DNA from: JAKFWF01 sp963732635
GTDB taxonomy: Bacteria > Pseudomonadota > Alphaproteobacteria > Rhizobiales > Hyphomicrobiaceae
Length of the DNA stretch: 64,000 bases
Direction: 5' to 3'
NCBI GenBank assembly: GCA_963732635.1
Contig: CAVTAL010000010.1
Location: 124,001-188,000, forward strand
Within the stretch, counting starts at the first letter, position 1, and the number at the start of each line of letters is the position of its first letter. Positions 9,651 to 18,636 of this stretch are shown piece by piece. The position numbers were made by a program, and so were the translations under genes. Below the pieces are notes generated by a model that ran no database searches, was not told where the DNA came from, and saw nothing but the letters and a program-made list of their open reading frames with translations.

Positions 9651-11027
9651 ATGGCAAAGCCAGCAAAATCCTCGTTTGTCTGCCAGACCTGCGGCGCGGT
9701 TTCGACGCGCTGGTCGGGCAAGTGCGTCGCTTGCGGCGAGTGGAATTCGATCGCCGAGGAAGCCAATGTCGCGGCTGTCCCCGGCTCGGGCATGACGCGC
9801 GCGGTGAAGGGCCGCGCGGTACTGCTCGAAACGCTCGACGTGCGATCCGAGGAAGCACCACGCATCCCGACCGGCATCGCCGAACTCGACCGTGTCACTG
9901 GCGGCGGCATCGTGCCGGGCTCGGCGATCCTGATCGGTGGCGAACCCGGCATCGGTAAATCAACGCTATTGCTGCAGCTTGCGGCCTCGATCGCCAATGC
10001 CGGCCGCAGCGCCGTCTATTTCTCGGGTGAGGAAGCCGCCGCCCAGGTGCGCCTGCGCGCCGAACGCCTGGGCCTGACCAAGAGCCCGGTGAAGCTCGCC
10101 GCCGAAACCAATCTGTCGAACATCATCGCCACGCTCGAGGACGGGCGCCGGCCCGATCTGGTGGTCATTGATTCGATCCAGACCCTGTGGGCCGACGCGC
10201 TTGATGCGGCGCCCGGCACCGTCAGCCAGGTCCGCGCGGCCACCCAGTCGCTGATCCGCTTCGCCAAGCAATCGGGCAGCGCGCTGCTGCTCGTCGGCCA
10301 CGTCACCAAGGACGGCCAGATCGCCGGCCCCAAGGTGGTCGAGCACATGGTCGACACCGTGTTGTATTTCGAAGGCGACCGCGGCCACCCCTATCGCATC
10401 CTGCGCGCGGTCAAGAACCGGTTTGGCGCCAGCGATGAAATCGGCGTGTTCGAAATGGTCGGGAATGGCCTCGCCGAGGTCGCGAACCCATCGGAGTTGT
10501 TCCTCGGCGATCGCGATGCAACGGCGCCCGGTGCGGCAGTCTTTGCCGGCATCGAAGGTACGCGTCCCCTGCTGGTGGAAATCCAGGCGCTGGTCGCCCC
10601 GTCGAAACTCGGCTCGCCCCGCCGTGCCGCCGTCGGCTGGGACCCGAACCGGCTATCGATGATCCTGGCCGTGCTGTCAGCCCGCTGCGGCGTCAATTTC
10701 GCCGAGCACGACGTGTTTCTCAATGTCGCAGGTGGCTTGCGAATTGTCGAACCGGCGGCTGATCTTGCCGCCGCCGCCGCACTTCTGTCGTCATTTTCGG
10801 GTGTGTCCCTCCCTATGGACGAAGTCTACTGCGGCGAAATCAGTCTTTCCGGCGCTGTCAGGCCAGCGGCGCACATGACGACCCGCCTGCGGGAAGCCCA
10901 GAAGCTCGGCTTCAAGCGCGCCATCGTGCCGGAGGCCGGCGAACTCGACGCCAAGGTACTCAAACTGAAGCTATCCCGTATTTCCCACTTGAAGGCGCTT
11001 GCGGAGGCGCTGACCCCATGCGACTGA
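9651..11027 (+). CDS. radA: DNA repair protein RadA
   Basis: RecA-related ATPase, 458 residues, that promotes branch migration in recombination. Domains in order: a CXXC...CXXC zinc finger (Cys11, 14, 25, 28 in CQTCG and CVACG), a RecA-like ATPase with Walker A GEPGIGKS at 97-104, the RadA-specific KNRFG motif in VKNRFGASDEIGVFEM, and a C-terminal Lon-protease-like domain (PAADLAAAAALLSSFSG). ATG 9651 gives the family start MAKPAKSSFVCQTCG. An upstream TTG at 9633 in frame is unlikely. Confidence 0.97.
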   Translation: MAKPAKSSFVCQTCGAVSTRWSGKCVACGEWNSIAEEANVAAVPGSGMTRAVKGRAVLLETLDVRSEEAPRIPTGIAELDRVTGGGIVPGSAILIGGEPGIGKSTLLLQLAASIANAGRSAVYFSGEEAAAQVRLRAERLGLTKSPVKLAAETNLSNIIATLEDGRRPDLVVIDSIQTLWADALDAAPGTVSQVRAATQSLIRFAKQSGSALLLVGHVTKDGQIAGPKVVEHMVDTVLYFEGDRGHPYRILRAVKNRFGASDEIGVFEMVGNGLAEVANPSELFLGDRDATAPGAAVFAGIEGTRPLLVEIQALVAPSKLGSPRRAAVGWDPNRLSMILAVLSARCGVNFAEHDVFLNVAGGLRIVEPAADLAAAAALLSSFSGVSLPMDEVYCGEISLSGAVRPAAHMTTRLREAQKLGFKRAIVPEAGELDAKVLKLKLSRISHLKALAEALTPCD

Positions 11028-11070
11028 ACGAATCTGTTAACTATCTATCCGCCGACAGGACCTACGACGC

Positions 11071-11607
11071 ATGATCGGGCCGTTCTCCTACCTGGATATC
11101 GCACTGCTGGCGCTGGCCGCCATCTCGGGGTTGCTGGCGATGTATCGCGGCCTCGGTCGCGAGTTGCTGTCGATCATCTCGTGGATCGCCGGTGCTGGCG
11201 CTGGCATCTATTTCTACGCCTATCGTCAGGCATTCGCGGCTGACGTCACCCAACAGCTCAACCTGCCGTCGCCCAAGATCGCGCAGATCGGCATTGCCGC
11301 GTTGATCGGGTTGATCACACTCATCGTCGTGCACCTTTTGACCGCGCGGATTTCCGATTCGATCCTCGACAGTCGCATCGGCGTCATCGACCGGACCCTG
11401 GGGCTGGTGTTCGGCGTGGTCAGGGCATTCCTGATCATCCTGATCCCCTACATGTTCTATCAGCACTTCACGCCCGAGAAGTCCGAACCGCCGGAGTGGG
11501 TCGGCCGTTCGCTCTCGCGCGGCATGCTGGATGGCGCCAGCAAGGCATTGAAACCGAGCCTGCTCGCGATCGTCGACAAGGTGTCGAACAAGGTCACCGC
11601 CGAATAG
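11071..11607 (+). CDS. cvpA: CvpA family membrane protein
   Basis: A 178-residue inner-membrane protein with four hydrophobic segments, beginning MIGPFSYLDIALLALAAISG and containing the family's YRGLGRELLSIISWI. The signature RTLGLVFGVVRAFLII follows in the last membrane segment. CvpA was first linked to colicin V production and is encoded next to purF in many proteobacteria, as here. Its biochemical role is unclear. Confidence 0.9.
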   Translation: MIGPFSYLDIALLALAAISGLLAMYRGLGRELLSIISWIAGAGAGIYFYAYRQAFAADVTQQLNLPSPKIAQIGIAALIGLITLIVVHLLTARISDSILDSRIGVIDRTLGLVFGVVRAFLIILIPYMFYQHFTPEKSEPPEWVGRSLSRGMLDGASKALKPSLLAIVDKVSNKVTAE

Positions 11608-11819
11608 GTTGGCGAATAGGCGGGATAACCTCAGCCCTGCGCGGCACGCCTGTCAGTTTCCCGTGAACCATGCCACGACAACACTAGCGCAAGGGCTTGT
11701 GTTTCATATATCTGTCACGCGCACGCGGGGGAGTTGCCGAGCCCGCAACTCGCCAATTCGTGTTATCCTTGGTTCCAAGGGATGGCCGTCCCTCGGCCGC
11801 CCGTGCTCTGGAGGCTCGC

Positions 11820-13325
11820 ATGCCGCTTCAAGCTGGTCGACACGCTGGCTCCGAGGACCATGGCGATGGTGGTCCGGTTGCCAATCGGCACGACGACGAC
11901 CGGCTGCGCGAGGAGTGCGGCATTTTCGGTATTCTCGGTCATCCCGATGCGGCGAAGCTGACCGCGCTCGGACTGCATGCGCTGCAGCACCGCGGCCAGG
12001 AAGCGGCCGGCATCGTTACCTATGATGGCAAGCGGTTCCACAGCGAGCGTCGTCTTGGGCTTGTTGGCGATAATTTCAACAAACCCGATGTGATTGACCG
12101 TCTGCTCGGCGACATGGCGGTTGGCCACGTCCGCTACTCGACCACCGGCGACACCATCCTGCGCAACGTCCAGCCGCTGTTCGCCGATCTCGACACCGGC
12201 TTCTTCGCGGTCGCCCATAACGGCAATCTGACCAACGCGCTGATGCTGCGCCGTGAACTGGTGCAGAATGGCGCCATCTGCCAGTCGACCTCTGATACCG
12301 AAGTGATCCTTCATCTGATGGCGCGCTCGCGCAAGCGCCGCGTCGTCGAGCGCCTGATCGAGGCCCTGCGCCAGATCGAAGGCGCCTACGCCCTGGTCTG
12401 CGCCACCAACGACATGCTGATCGGCGTGCGCGATCCCGTTGGCATCCGGCCATTGGTGATCGGCAAGATCGGCAACAGCTTCGTGCTGGCATCCGAGACC
12501 TGCGCGCTCGATATCGTCGGCGCCACCTTCTTCCGCGAAGTCGACAACGGCGAAGTGGTGGTGATCACCGCCGATGGCCTCGAAAGTCATCGGCCGTTCC
12601 CGAAGCGCCCAGCGCGCCCCTGCATCTTTGAATACATCTACTTCGCCCGGCCCGACAGCATCGTCGGCGGTCGCAGCGTTTACGACGTCCGCAAGCACAT
12701 GGGGCGCCAGCTCGCCGCCGAAGCCGCGGTCGATGCCGACGTGGTGGTGCCGGTGCCCGACTCCGGCGTGCCGGCAGCGATCGGCTTTGCCCAGGCCTCC
12801 GGCATTCCCTTCGAACTCGGCATCATCCGCAATCACTATGTTGGCCGTACCTTCATCGAACCGACCCAGCGCATCCGCGACTTCGGCGTCAAGATGAAGC
12901 ACTCGGCCAACCTCGCGGTGGTGAAGGGCCGACGTATCGTGCTGATCGACGACAGTGTCGTGCGCGGCACGACCTCGCGCAAGATCGTCACCATGATGCG
13001 CGATGCCGGCGCGCGCGAAGTGCACATGCGGATCGCATGCCCGGAGATCAAGTTCGGTGACTTCTACGGCATCGATACGCCGAGCAAGTCTGAGTTGCTG
13101 GCCGCTAGTATGTCGGTTGAAGAAATGCGCGCGTTCATGGGCGCCGACAGCTTGGCGTTCCTGACTGTCGACGGACTCTATCGCGCCATGGGCATCGACG
13201 GCCGCGACGATATCAGCCCGCAATTCACCGACCACTGCTTCACCGGCGACTATCCGACAAACCTCACCGACCAAAACGGCGAGCCGTCGTCGCGCCAGTT
13301 GTCGCTGTTGGCCGAGGTGCGCTGA
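11820..13325 (+). CDS. purF: Amidophosphoribosyltransferase
   Basis: First enzyme of purine synthesis, 501 residues, converting PRPP and glutamine to phosphoribosylamine. The glutaminase nucleophile after propeptide removal is Cys33 in REECGIFGILGH. ALQHRGQEAAGIV and GHVRYSTTGD belong to the Ntn glutaminase domain; the C-terminal phosphoribosyltransferase domain has the PRPP loop VLIDDSVVRGTTS. The ATG at 11820 is preceded by CTGGAGGCTCGC. It follows cvpA after about 210 bases of non-coding DNA, enough for its own promoter. Confidence 0.97.
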   Translation: MPLQAGRHAGSEDHGDGGPVANRHDDDRLREECGIFGILGHPDAAKLTALGLHALQHRGQEAAGIVTYDGKRFHSERRLGLVGDNFNKPDVIDRLLGDMAVGHVRYSTTGDTILRNVQPLFADLDTGFFAVAHNGNLTNALMLRRELVQNGAICQSTSDTEVILHLMARSRKRRVVERLIEALRQIEGAYALVCATNDMLIGVRDPVGIRPLVIGKIGNSFVLASETCALDIVGATFFREVDNGEVVVITADGLESHRPFPKRPARPCIFEYIYFARPDSIVGGRSVYDVRKHMGRQLAAEAAVDADVVVPVPDSGVPAAIGFAQASGIPFELGIIRNHYVGRTFIEPTQRIRDFGVKMKHSANLAVVKGRRIVLIDDSVVRGTTSRKIVTMMRDAGAREVHMRIACPEIKFGDFYGIDTPSKSELLAASMSVEEMRAFMGADSLAFLTVDGLYRAMGIDGRDDISPQFTDHCFTGDYPTNLTDQNGEPSSRQLSLLAEVR

Positions 13326-13360
13326 GACGGCAATCGTCCCAGCGCAGCATTAGCAAAGCA

Positions 13361-13942
13361 TCAGCGCAGCAGCGCGACGCCAATCAGTTTGGCGTGCCCG
13401 CCGTACAGCAGCCATAGGTAGAGCGCACCGCCGACGGAAATCGCCGCAAGGTCGCCGCCAAGCGTTCCGGTGCGTTCACCAAGCGGCCCCCGTGCTCGGC
13501 GCTTCTTCGCGGAAATCAGGTCGATCACGGCCCAGGCCAGGAACGACCCGAACAGCACCATCGCGGCGAGCGTTCCGTTGGCCAGCAGATGACCGGCGGC
13601 CCAGATCTTGGTGGCGAGCAGCATCGGGTGACCGACAATGTCGCGAATGCGCGAGGGGATGTTTGCTGCCACCAGCAGGATCAGCGCCGGCAGCATCAGG
13701 GCCCACAGCAGATGCTTGGTCCACACCGGCGGCACCCAGATCAACGGGTTCTTTGATGGCATGCCCTGCAGCTTGCCATAGCCGTAGACGATGAGTGCCA
13801 ACCCGATCAGCGACGCTACACTGTAGGCGATCTTGTAAGTGGTCACGCCGAACCGTTCGCGCAGGCCGTCGCGCAAGGCGACGTTCGTCGGTAACAGATG
13901 GAGCCCCAAAAATACCACCAGTCCGATGATCAGGGTCAGCAT
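13361..13942 (-). CDS. NnrU family membrane protein
   Basis: A 193-residue inner-membrane protein with about six hydrophobic segments, starting MLTLIIGLVVFLGLHLLPTN. GLRERFGVTTYKIAYSVASL and GHPMLLATKIWAAGHLLANG are typical of NnrU, a family related to the isoprenylcysteine carboxyl methyltransferase fold and first noted near nitrite/nitric oxide reductase genes. The histidines in HPMLLATK and GHLLANG are conserved family features. It runs convergent to purF. No denitrification genes are present here, so that link is not supported. Confidence 0.85.
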   Translation of the reverse strand: MLTLIIGLVVFLGLHLLPTNVALRDGLRERFGVTTYKIAYSVASLIGLALIVYGYGKLQGMPSKNPLIWVPPVWTKHLLWALMLPALILLVAANIPSRIRDIVGHPMLLATKIWAAGHLLANGTLAAMVLFGSFLAWAVIDLISAKKRRARGPLGERTGTLGGDLAAISVGGALYLWLLYGGHAKLIGVALLR

Positions 13943-14252
13943 GCCGGTAACTCCGTTCTTGAATTTTGCTGCAATTGCGGCACATTGCGCCATCATGTCG
14001 CCGCATACCAAACGTGTAGCTAGCACAACCAGCGTTCGAAGCGGGGGCAGCAGCGTTGGTATCGTCGGCAAGCCGCATGAGTTGCAGCTGCGACGACAAT
14101 AGGGGTTATCTGCGGTTTGGTATCAGCGTCCGCGCCCGCGTCACTTGCCGCTAAGAATTGGCAAGTTGGTGCCCAATGACGGCTTTGTCGTCAGGCCGCT
14201 AAAATACCCGACCATTCGGAAAACTCCGGGCTGCCCGCGTGCGGGCCGATGC

Positions 14253-15122
14253 ATGGGGACACGCATGGTACCAACGATATCGACCAATTCCCTCGCCGAA
14301 GCACTCAGCAAGGGAAATCGCCAGGACGCTGCTCGTGGTGGCGATCCGCTGATCGATCGTCTGGCGACTGCGTTGGCGGTATTGCCGCCGACAACACTGC
14401 CAGAACAAGCGGACGACGATGATGACGTCGACGAGGATCTCGACCTGCCAATGCTGGTGCAGGGCAGCCGCGTGCCGGCAGTAGTGCCGGTGCCGGTCGT
14501 TCGTCAACGCGCCCGCGAAGGCCGTGCGGCCCTGGTCGGTTTTGCTCTCGGACTGGTGTTGCTGGTACCGATCGGCGTGGTGATGAGTAACCGCATGCCC
14601 AATTCCGGCACGACAAGAGCCGACCTCTCCGGGCTACCGGCCAACTTCATGCCGGAAACCGTTGCGACCACCGATAGCGGCATTCGCACCACCAGGCGGC
14701 CGACCCAGATCGTCCCCGCCTTTGAGACCATGGATGAACCGGCCGTCGCGCAGTCGGCGCCAGCCGAACCGATCCCAACAGTGCCGGTCACTGTCGCGGC
14801 CCTGCCTGCACCACCGCCGGTGATACTCACGCCGCCGCCGCCGGCAGCACCAGCCCCACCGCCGCCCGATCATCTGGCCGACGCCGCCACATTGATCGGC
14901 AAAGGCGATATCACATCCGCGCGGCTCAAAATCCAGGCCGCCGATCCCGCAACGAACCCGCTGGCCGCGATGGCGCTCGCCGAGACTTTCGACCCCAATA
15001 TGCTTGCCGCGTGGGGCATTCGCGGCGGTCATGCCGACGTCGACCGGGCTCGTTCGCTCTATGATCGCGCCCTCGGCGAGGGTGTCGTAAAGGCCCGCCA
15101 GCGACTCGAAGCACTTGATTGA
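14253..15122 (+). CDS. Membrane-anchored protein with Sel1/TPR-like C-terminus
   Basis: About 289 residues of unrecognised function. It has an N-terminal polar region with an acidic patch (QADDDDDVDEDLDLP), one membrane helix (ALVGFALGLVLLVPIGVVM), a long Pro/Ala/Val-rich linker, and a C-terminal helical repeat segment containing DHLADAATLIGKGDITSARL and DVDRARSLYDRALGEGVVKA, which resembles a Sel1/TPR unit. It is probably an inner-membrane protein with its repeat on the periplasmic side. The start is uncertain: ATG 14253 and ATG 14265 are both plausible, and the frame is open back to 14145. Confidence 0.65.
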   Translation: MGTRMVPTISTNSLAEALSKGNRQDAARGGDPLIDRLATALAVLPPTTLPEQADDDDDVDEDLDLPMLVQGSRVPAVVPVPVVRQRAREGRAALVGFALGLVLLVPIGVVMSNRMPNSGTTRADLSGLPANFMPETVATTDSGIRTTRRPTQIVPAFETMDEPAVAQSAPAEPIPTVPVTVAALPAPPPVILTPPPPAAPAPPPPDHLADAATLIGKGDITSARLKIQAADPATNPLAAMALAETFDPNMLAAWGIRGGHADVDRARSLYDRALGEGVVKARQRLEALD

Positions 15123-15229
15123 TGTTCGCTTAAGTTGTGCATGAGCACCAGACGGCGACAGGCACCGTCATTGCCGCTCGCTAGTCTCGGCCCCGAATTG
15201 GGATCCACCCGGCGGGGAGACGGCGCGTC

Positions 15230-16342
15230 ATGCGCATTGCGAGCTACAACGTCGAGAACCTGTTCACGCGCGCCCGCGCCCTCAATCTCGACAGCTGGGC
15301 GGAAGGCAAGCCCATCCTTGAGATGTATGCCGAACTGAATAATCTGTTCGAGGAAGCGACCTACACCGACGTGATCAAGTCGCGCATGCTCGCGATACTC
15401 AAGGCGCTGGGCATCGACAAGAAGAACGACAGCAAATACGTAATCCTGCGTGAGGGACGCGGCCAATTCGTCACCTACTCCATGCTCGGCGGCACCAAGA
15501 TCAAGGCCAACGGCCGCGCCGACTGGGTCGGCTGGCTCGAACTCAAGACCGAACTCATCAACGAGACCGCGACCCGCAACTCGGCCCAGGTGGTGCGCGA
15601 CGTGACCCCCGACGTCATCGGTATCGTCGAAGTCGAGGATCGCAAGGCGCTGATGCAGTTCTCGAACGTGCTGATGCCGGCGGTCGGCGCCAAGGGCTTC
15701 GATCAGGTGATGCTGATCGACGGCAACGACGATCGCGGCATCGATGTCGGCATCATGGCGCGCAACGGCTATCAGGTCGGCTGGCTGCGCAGTCACGTCG
15801 ACGATACCGATGATCGCGGTGGGCGCATTTTCAGCCGCGACTGCCCCGAATATTCGATCTGGACGCCATCCGGCGCGGTGGTTTGGGTGCTGGTCAATCA
15901 CTTCAAGAGCAAGGGCTATGGCTCGAAGGATTCATCCGATGCACGCCGCTGGCGCCAGGCGGAAGAAGTGCGACGCATATACGAGCGGTTGAAAACCGAA
16001 GGCGCGCAGTACGTCTGCGTGCTGGGCGATCTCAACGACACGCCCGACAGCGAGACGATGTCGCCGTTGTTGAAATCGTGCGACCTCAAGGATATTGCCG
16101 ACCACCCCTCGTTCATGGCCGACGGCCATACAGGCACCTACCAGAACGGCAGCGAGCGCGACAAACTCGACTACATCCTGCTGTCACCAGCTCTTTATGC
16201 CCGCATGCAGCAAGGCGGCTACTGGCGCCGCGGCGTGTGGGGCCGGAACAAGAAGCCGCTGTGGGAGGTCTACCCCGAGATGACGACGAGCTACCACGCG
16301 GCATCAGACCATGCTGCGGTGTGGGTCGATGTGGATGTGTGA
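15230..16342 (+). CDS. Endonuclease/exonuclease/phosphatase-fold protein
   Basis: A 370-residue member of the metal-dependent EEP superfamily (DNase I / exonuclease III fold). The motifs are in order: RIASYNVENLF at the N-terminus, IGIVEVED with the metal-binding Glu, RGIDVGIMARNGY, VNHFKSKGYG, LGDLNDTPDS, KLDYILLSP and the C-terminal SDHAAVWVDV. All catalytic positions look intact. There is no signal peptide. The substrate, whether nucleic acid or phosphoester, cannot be told from sequence. The ATG at 15230 starts the conserved motif directly. Confidence 0.85.
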   Translation: MRIASYNVENLFTRARALNLDSWAEGKPILEMYAELNNLFEEATYTDVIKSRMLAILKALGIDKKNDSKYVILREGRGQFVTYSMLGGTKIKANGRADWVGWLELKTELINETATRNSAQVVRDVTPDVIGIVEVEDRKALMQFSNVLMPAVGAKGFDQVMLIDGNDDRGIDVGIMARNGYQVGWLRSHVDDTDDRGGRIFSRDCPEYSIWTPSGAVVWVLVNHFKSKGYGSKDSSDARRWRQAEEVRRIYERLKTEGAQYVCVLGDLNDTPDSETMSPLLKSCDLKDIADHPSFMADGHTGTYQNGSERDKLDYILLSPALYARMQQGGYWRRGVWGRNKKPLWEVYPEMTTSYHAASDHAAVWVDVDV

Positions 16343-16379
16343 GGGGTAGAGGGCTTACTGTGACGCACCCTCTCGCAAA

Positions 16380-16613
16380 TCAAAGCAAAGTGCAGAATTC
16401 ATCCACTGACAGACCTGCGTCATCGATGATCTTGCGCAGCAGTCCACGCTTTATGTCCGTACTTGCATGAACTGGCACCACCGTGCGGCGGCTCGAATCC
16501 GAAATGTGCTCCATAATATGATGACTGCCCTTGATCCGAACAACGTTGAAGCCGGCCCAAGTCAAGGCACGAACAACAGCATCGCCTCGCACGGCTGGCA
16601 GCCTCGAACTCAA
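16380..16613 (-). CDS. HicA-family mRNA interferase toxin
   Basis: A 77-residue protein with the HicA double-stranded RNA-binding-like fold: VVRALTWAGFNVVRIKGSHH with the catalytic His in KGSHHIM, then VVPVHASTDIKRGLLRKIID. HicA toxins cleave mRNA. It starts with TTG overlapping the TGA stop of the HicB-like gene (TTGA), so the antitoxin gene comes first, the reverse of the classical hicAB order. Confidence 0.87.
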   Translation of the reverse strand: MSSRLPAVRGDAVVRALTWAGFNVVRIKGSHHIMEHISDSSRRTVVPVHASTDIKRGLLRKIIDDAGLSVDEFCTLL

Positions 16614-16834
16614 GCCGCAACCGTTACGTTCTCGAGTTCTGGTTTAACGTCTGCCGGCAGCGGCTCACCGCAGGCCAATCGATGTTCGATCACCAATTCG
16701 ATCGCTTCCCGAGCGTTCGCCATTGCTTGCTCCCGCGTATCGCCCTGGGTGCCGACCTCGGGCAGAGCCGGAACCGTGACGATGAAGCCACCCTCTTCAG
16801 CGGGCTCCAGTATGATCGTGTAGGTTCGGGTCAT
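16610..16834 (-). CDS. HicB-family antitoxin (short form)
   Basis: A 74-residue HicB-like antitoxin with the partially degraded RNase H-like fold: RTYTIILEPAEEGGFIVTVP, LPEVGTQGDTREQAMANARE and AIELVIEHRLACGEPLP. The usual C-terminal DNA-binding domain is missing, as in many short HicB proteins. AAGGG lies six bases before the ATG at 16832-16834. It is coupled to the HicA-like toxin gene by a 4-base overlap. Confidence 0.87.
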   Translation of the reverse strand: MTRTYTIILEPAEEGGFIVTVPALPEVGTQGDTREQAMANAREAIELVIEHRLACGEPLPADVKPELENVTVAA

Positions 16835-16873
16835 GACAATCCCTTCTTGGTTCTGACCGCCAAGCTGCCGGAT

Positions 16874-17260
16874 TCAGCAATGCTCCGCAATCCACGCCGC
16901 CAATTCGGCTTCGCTCACATTGCCGGCTGCCAAGTCCAATATCACTTGCACCGTCTCAGGCTGCGGCAGATCAAGGTCGACGCCGCTCTTAGCCAGAAAA
17001 ACCACCAGCGCCGCGAACGCCGCCCGCTTGTTGCCGTCGACAAAGGCGTGGTTGCGCGCCAAGCCGAACGCATAAGCGGTGGCAAGCGCGGCCAAATCCG
17101 TTTCGCCGTAGCCCCATTTGTTGCGCGGGCGCTCGACGGCCGACTCCAGAAGGCCGCGATCGCGCAGGCCCGGAGGTCCGCCGAAGATCGACAGTTGCTC
17201 GTCGTGCATGCGGATGACTTGGTCGACGGTCAGCCAGCGCGGCTCGACTGACGTGCTCAT
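16874..17260 (-). CDS. doc: Doc-family (Fic fold) toxin
   Basis: A 128-residue Fic/Doc protein. The active-site loop is HAFVDGNKRAAF, matching HXFX(D/N)GNKR. MHDEQLSIFGGPPGLRDRGLLES at the N-terminus is the usual Doc target segment (only parts quoted here). Doc toxins phosphorylate EF-Tu and halt translation. The gene overlaps the upstream AbrB-type antitoxin gene by ATGA, so the two are translationally coupled. Confidence 0.9.
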   Translation of the reverse strand: MSTSVEPRWLTVDQVIRMHDEQLSIFGGPPGLRDRGLLESAVERPRNKWGYGETDLAALATAYAFGLARNHAFVDGNKRAAFAALVVFLAKSGVDLDLPQPETVQVILDLAAGNVSEAELAAWIAEHC

Positions 17261-17481
17261 TTGGCCAGGGCCCTGAACACGGAAGCGTACTTCTTCATCG
17301 CGGCACGCGCGATGCGCATCGTCTCTTCGTCGTCGTCGCTGTGGGGTGCGATCGTTAGTGTGCGATCAGGCCCCTCGGTCACCAGCACGCTGTCACCCTG
17401 CTCCAGCCGCAGGCGGGCGAGCAGTTCCTTGGGCAGGATCAGGCCGGTCGAGTTGCCGATCTTCTTGATTTCGAGGCGCAT
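17257..17481 (-). CDS. AbrB/MazE-type antitoxin paired with Doc
   Basis: A 74-residue swapped-hairpin AbrB-fold protein: MRLEIKKIGNSTGLILPKEL, then LARLRLEQGDSVLVTE and a C-terminal acidic/helical toxin-binding segment. The start is ATG 17479-17481, since the upstream in-frame residues do not resemble the family. A 27-bp near-palindrome lies 11 bases upstream and is the probable autoregulatory operator. It precedes and overlaps the Doc toxin gene. Confidence 0.88.
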   Translation of the reverse strand: MRLEIKKIGNSTGLILPKELLARLRLEQGDSVLVTEGPDRTLTIAPHSDDDEETMRIARAAMKKYASVFRALAK

Positions 17482-17491
17482 GGCTGGCTCC

Positions 17492-17518
17492 ACATGTTGT
17501 ACGTAATGTATAACATGT
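17492..17518. promoter_or_regulatory. 27-bp palindromic operator of the AbrB-Doc module
   Basis: The sequence ACATGTTGTACGTAATGTAT then AACATGT is an imperfect palindrome: the outer 7 bp match perfectly (ACATGTT/AACATGT) and an inner TAC/GTA pair is symmetric. On the minus strand it contains a TATACAT -10-like element, so repressor binding would block the promoter. Its position immediately before the antitoxin start fits toxin-antitoxin autoregulation. Confidence 0.65.
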
Positions 17519-17625
17519 CGCCCCTCGGATTTCAATCGGACGCTCGTGACTCCTTGCAGATTGCAGCCCAGCGCGGCCCCCATTAGGGTCTCGGCGAATG
17601 AAATTATCCGCCCGGAGGCGCCGCC

Positions 17626-18636
17626 TTGTCGAACCCCATCCTCGTTGAGTTGACGCGCGGACCGCTAGTGGAAAGCGTCCACACCGGTTCCCTCGCTATC
17701 GCCCGGTCGAACGGCGAACTGGTGGTCAGCCTCGGCGATGTCCGCCGCCCGGTGTTTCCGCGCTCGGCGGTGAAGGCGTTCCAGGCGCTGCCACTGGTCG
17801 AAAGCGGTGCAGCCGAAGCGCTTGGCTTCGGTGACCGCGAGATTTCAATCGCCTGCGCCTCGCACAGCGGCACACCGGCACATGCCGACCTCGCCGCCTC
17901 CATGCTGGCGCGGGCCAAACTCACTGAGGCAGCGCTGGGCTGCGGCGCGCATGAGCCGATGTACGAAGCCTCCGCGCGGGCGCTTGCCGCCGCCGGCATG
18001 AAGCCGTCGCAATTGCATAACAACTGCTCGGGCAAGCACGCCGGCATGTGCGCCTGCGCCGTCCATCACAAGGAAGATCCAGCCGGCTACTGGAAGCCGG
18101 AACATCCGGTGCAGCAGCGCATCATCAAGGTGCTACGCGCGTACACCGGCGAAGCGCTGGGCGCCGACGTGCGCGGCACCGATGGCTGCTCGGCACCTAA
18201 CTGGGCCATTCCGGTCGCAAACCTCGCCCGTGCCTTTGCCCAGTTCATCACCGCCGAGGGCGCCGGCAAACCGTATCGCGCCGCGTCGGAACGGATCACC
18301 AAGGCGGTATGGGCGGCGCCCGACATGGTCGCCGGACCCGGTCGGTACGATACCGTTGTAATGAGCAAAGTGCCGGGCCGCGTGTTCATGAAGACTGGCG
18401 CCGAGGGCGTTTATTGCGGCGCCTTCCCGCATCTCGGCCTCGGCTTCGCGGTCAAGATCGACGACGGCACCAAGCGCGCGTCTGAAGCCGTGATCCAGGC
18501 GCTGCTCGCCCGAGTGTTGCCGGAGACGAAAGGACTGGGCGAAGGCGCCGTGATCAAGAACTGTGTCGGCACGGAAGTCGGTACCACGCGCGCATCTGGA
18601 GATTTGCAGCGGGCGCTGGAGACTGTGACGGGGTGA
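17626..18636 (+). CDS. L-asparaginase (Rhizobium-type, AnsA/ReAV family)
   Basis: A 336-residue protein of the PF06089 asparaginase family, distinct from the E. coli type: LTRGPLVESVHTGSLAIAR, CASHSGTPAHADLAASML, HNNCSGKHAGMCACAVH with paired Cys and Ser-Gly-Lys, and DGCSAPNWAIPVANLARAFA. It hydrolyses asparagine to aspartate and ammonia in the cytoplasm. The start is TTG at 17626, preceded by GGAGGCGCC. The next gene overlaps its stop by four bases. Confidence 0.88.
   Translation: MSNPILVELTRGPLVESVHTGSLAIARSNGELVVSLGDVRRPVFPRSAVKAFQALPLVESGAAEALGFGDREISIACASHSGTPAHADLAASMLARAKLTEAALGCGAHEPMYEASARALAAAGMKPSQLHNNCSGKHAGMCACAVHHKEDPAGYWKPEHPVQQRIIKVLRAYTGEALGADVRGTDGCSAPNWAIPVANLARAFAQFITAEGAGKPYRAASERITKAVWAAPDMVAGPGRYDTVVMSKVPGRVFMKTGAEGVYCGAFPHLGLGFAVKIDDGTKRASEAVIQALLARVLPETKGLGEGAVIKNCVGTEVGTTRASGDLQRALETVTG

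Noticed and set aside
13361..13942. Denitrification role for the NnrU protein
   Set aside because: No nir, nor or nnr genes lie nearby, and NnrU proteins are widespread in non-denitrifiers.
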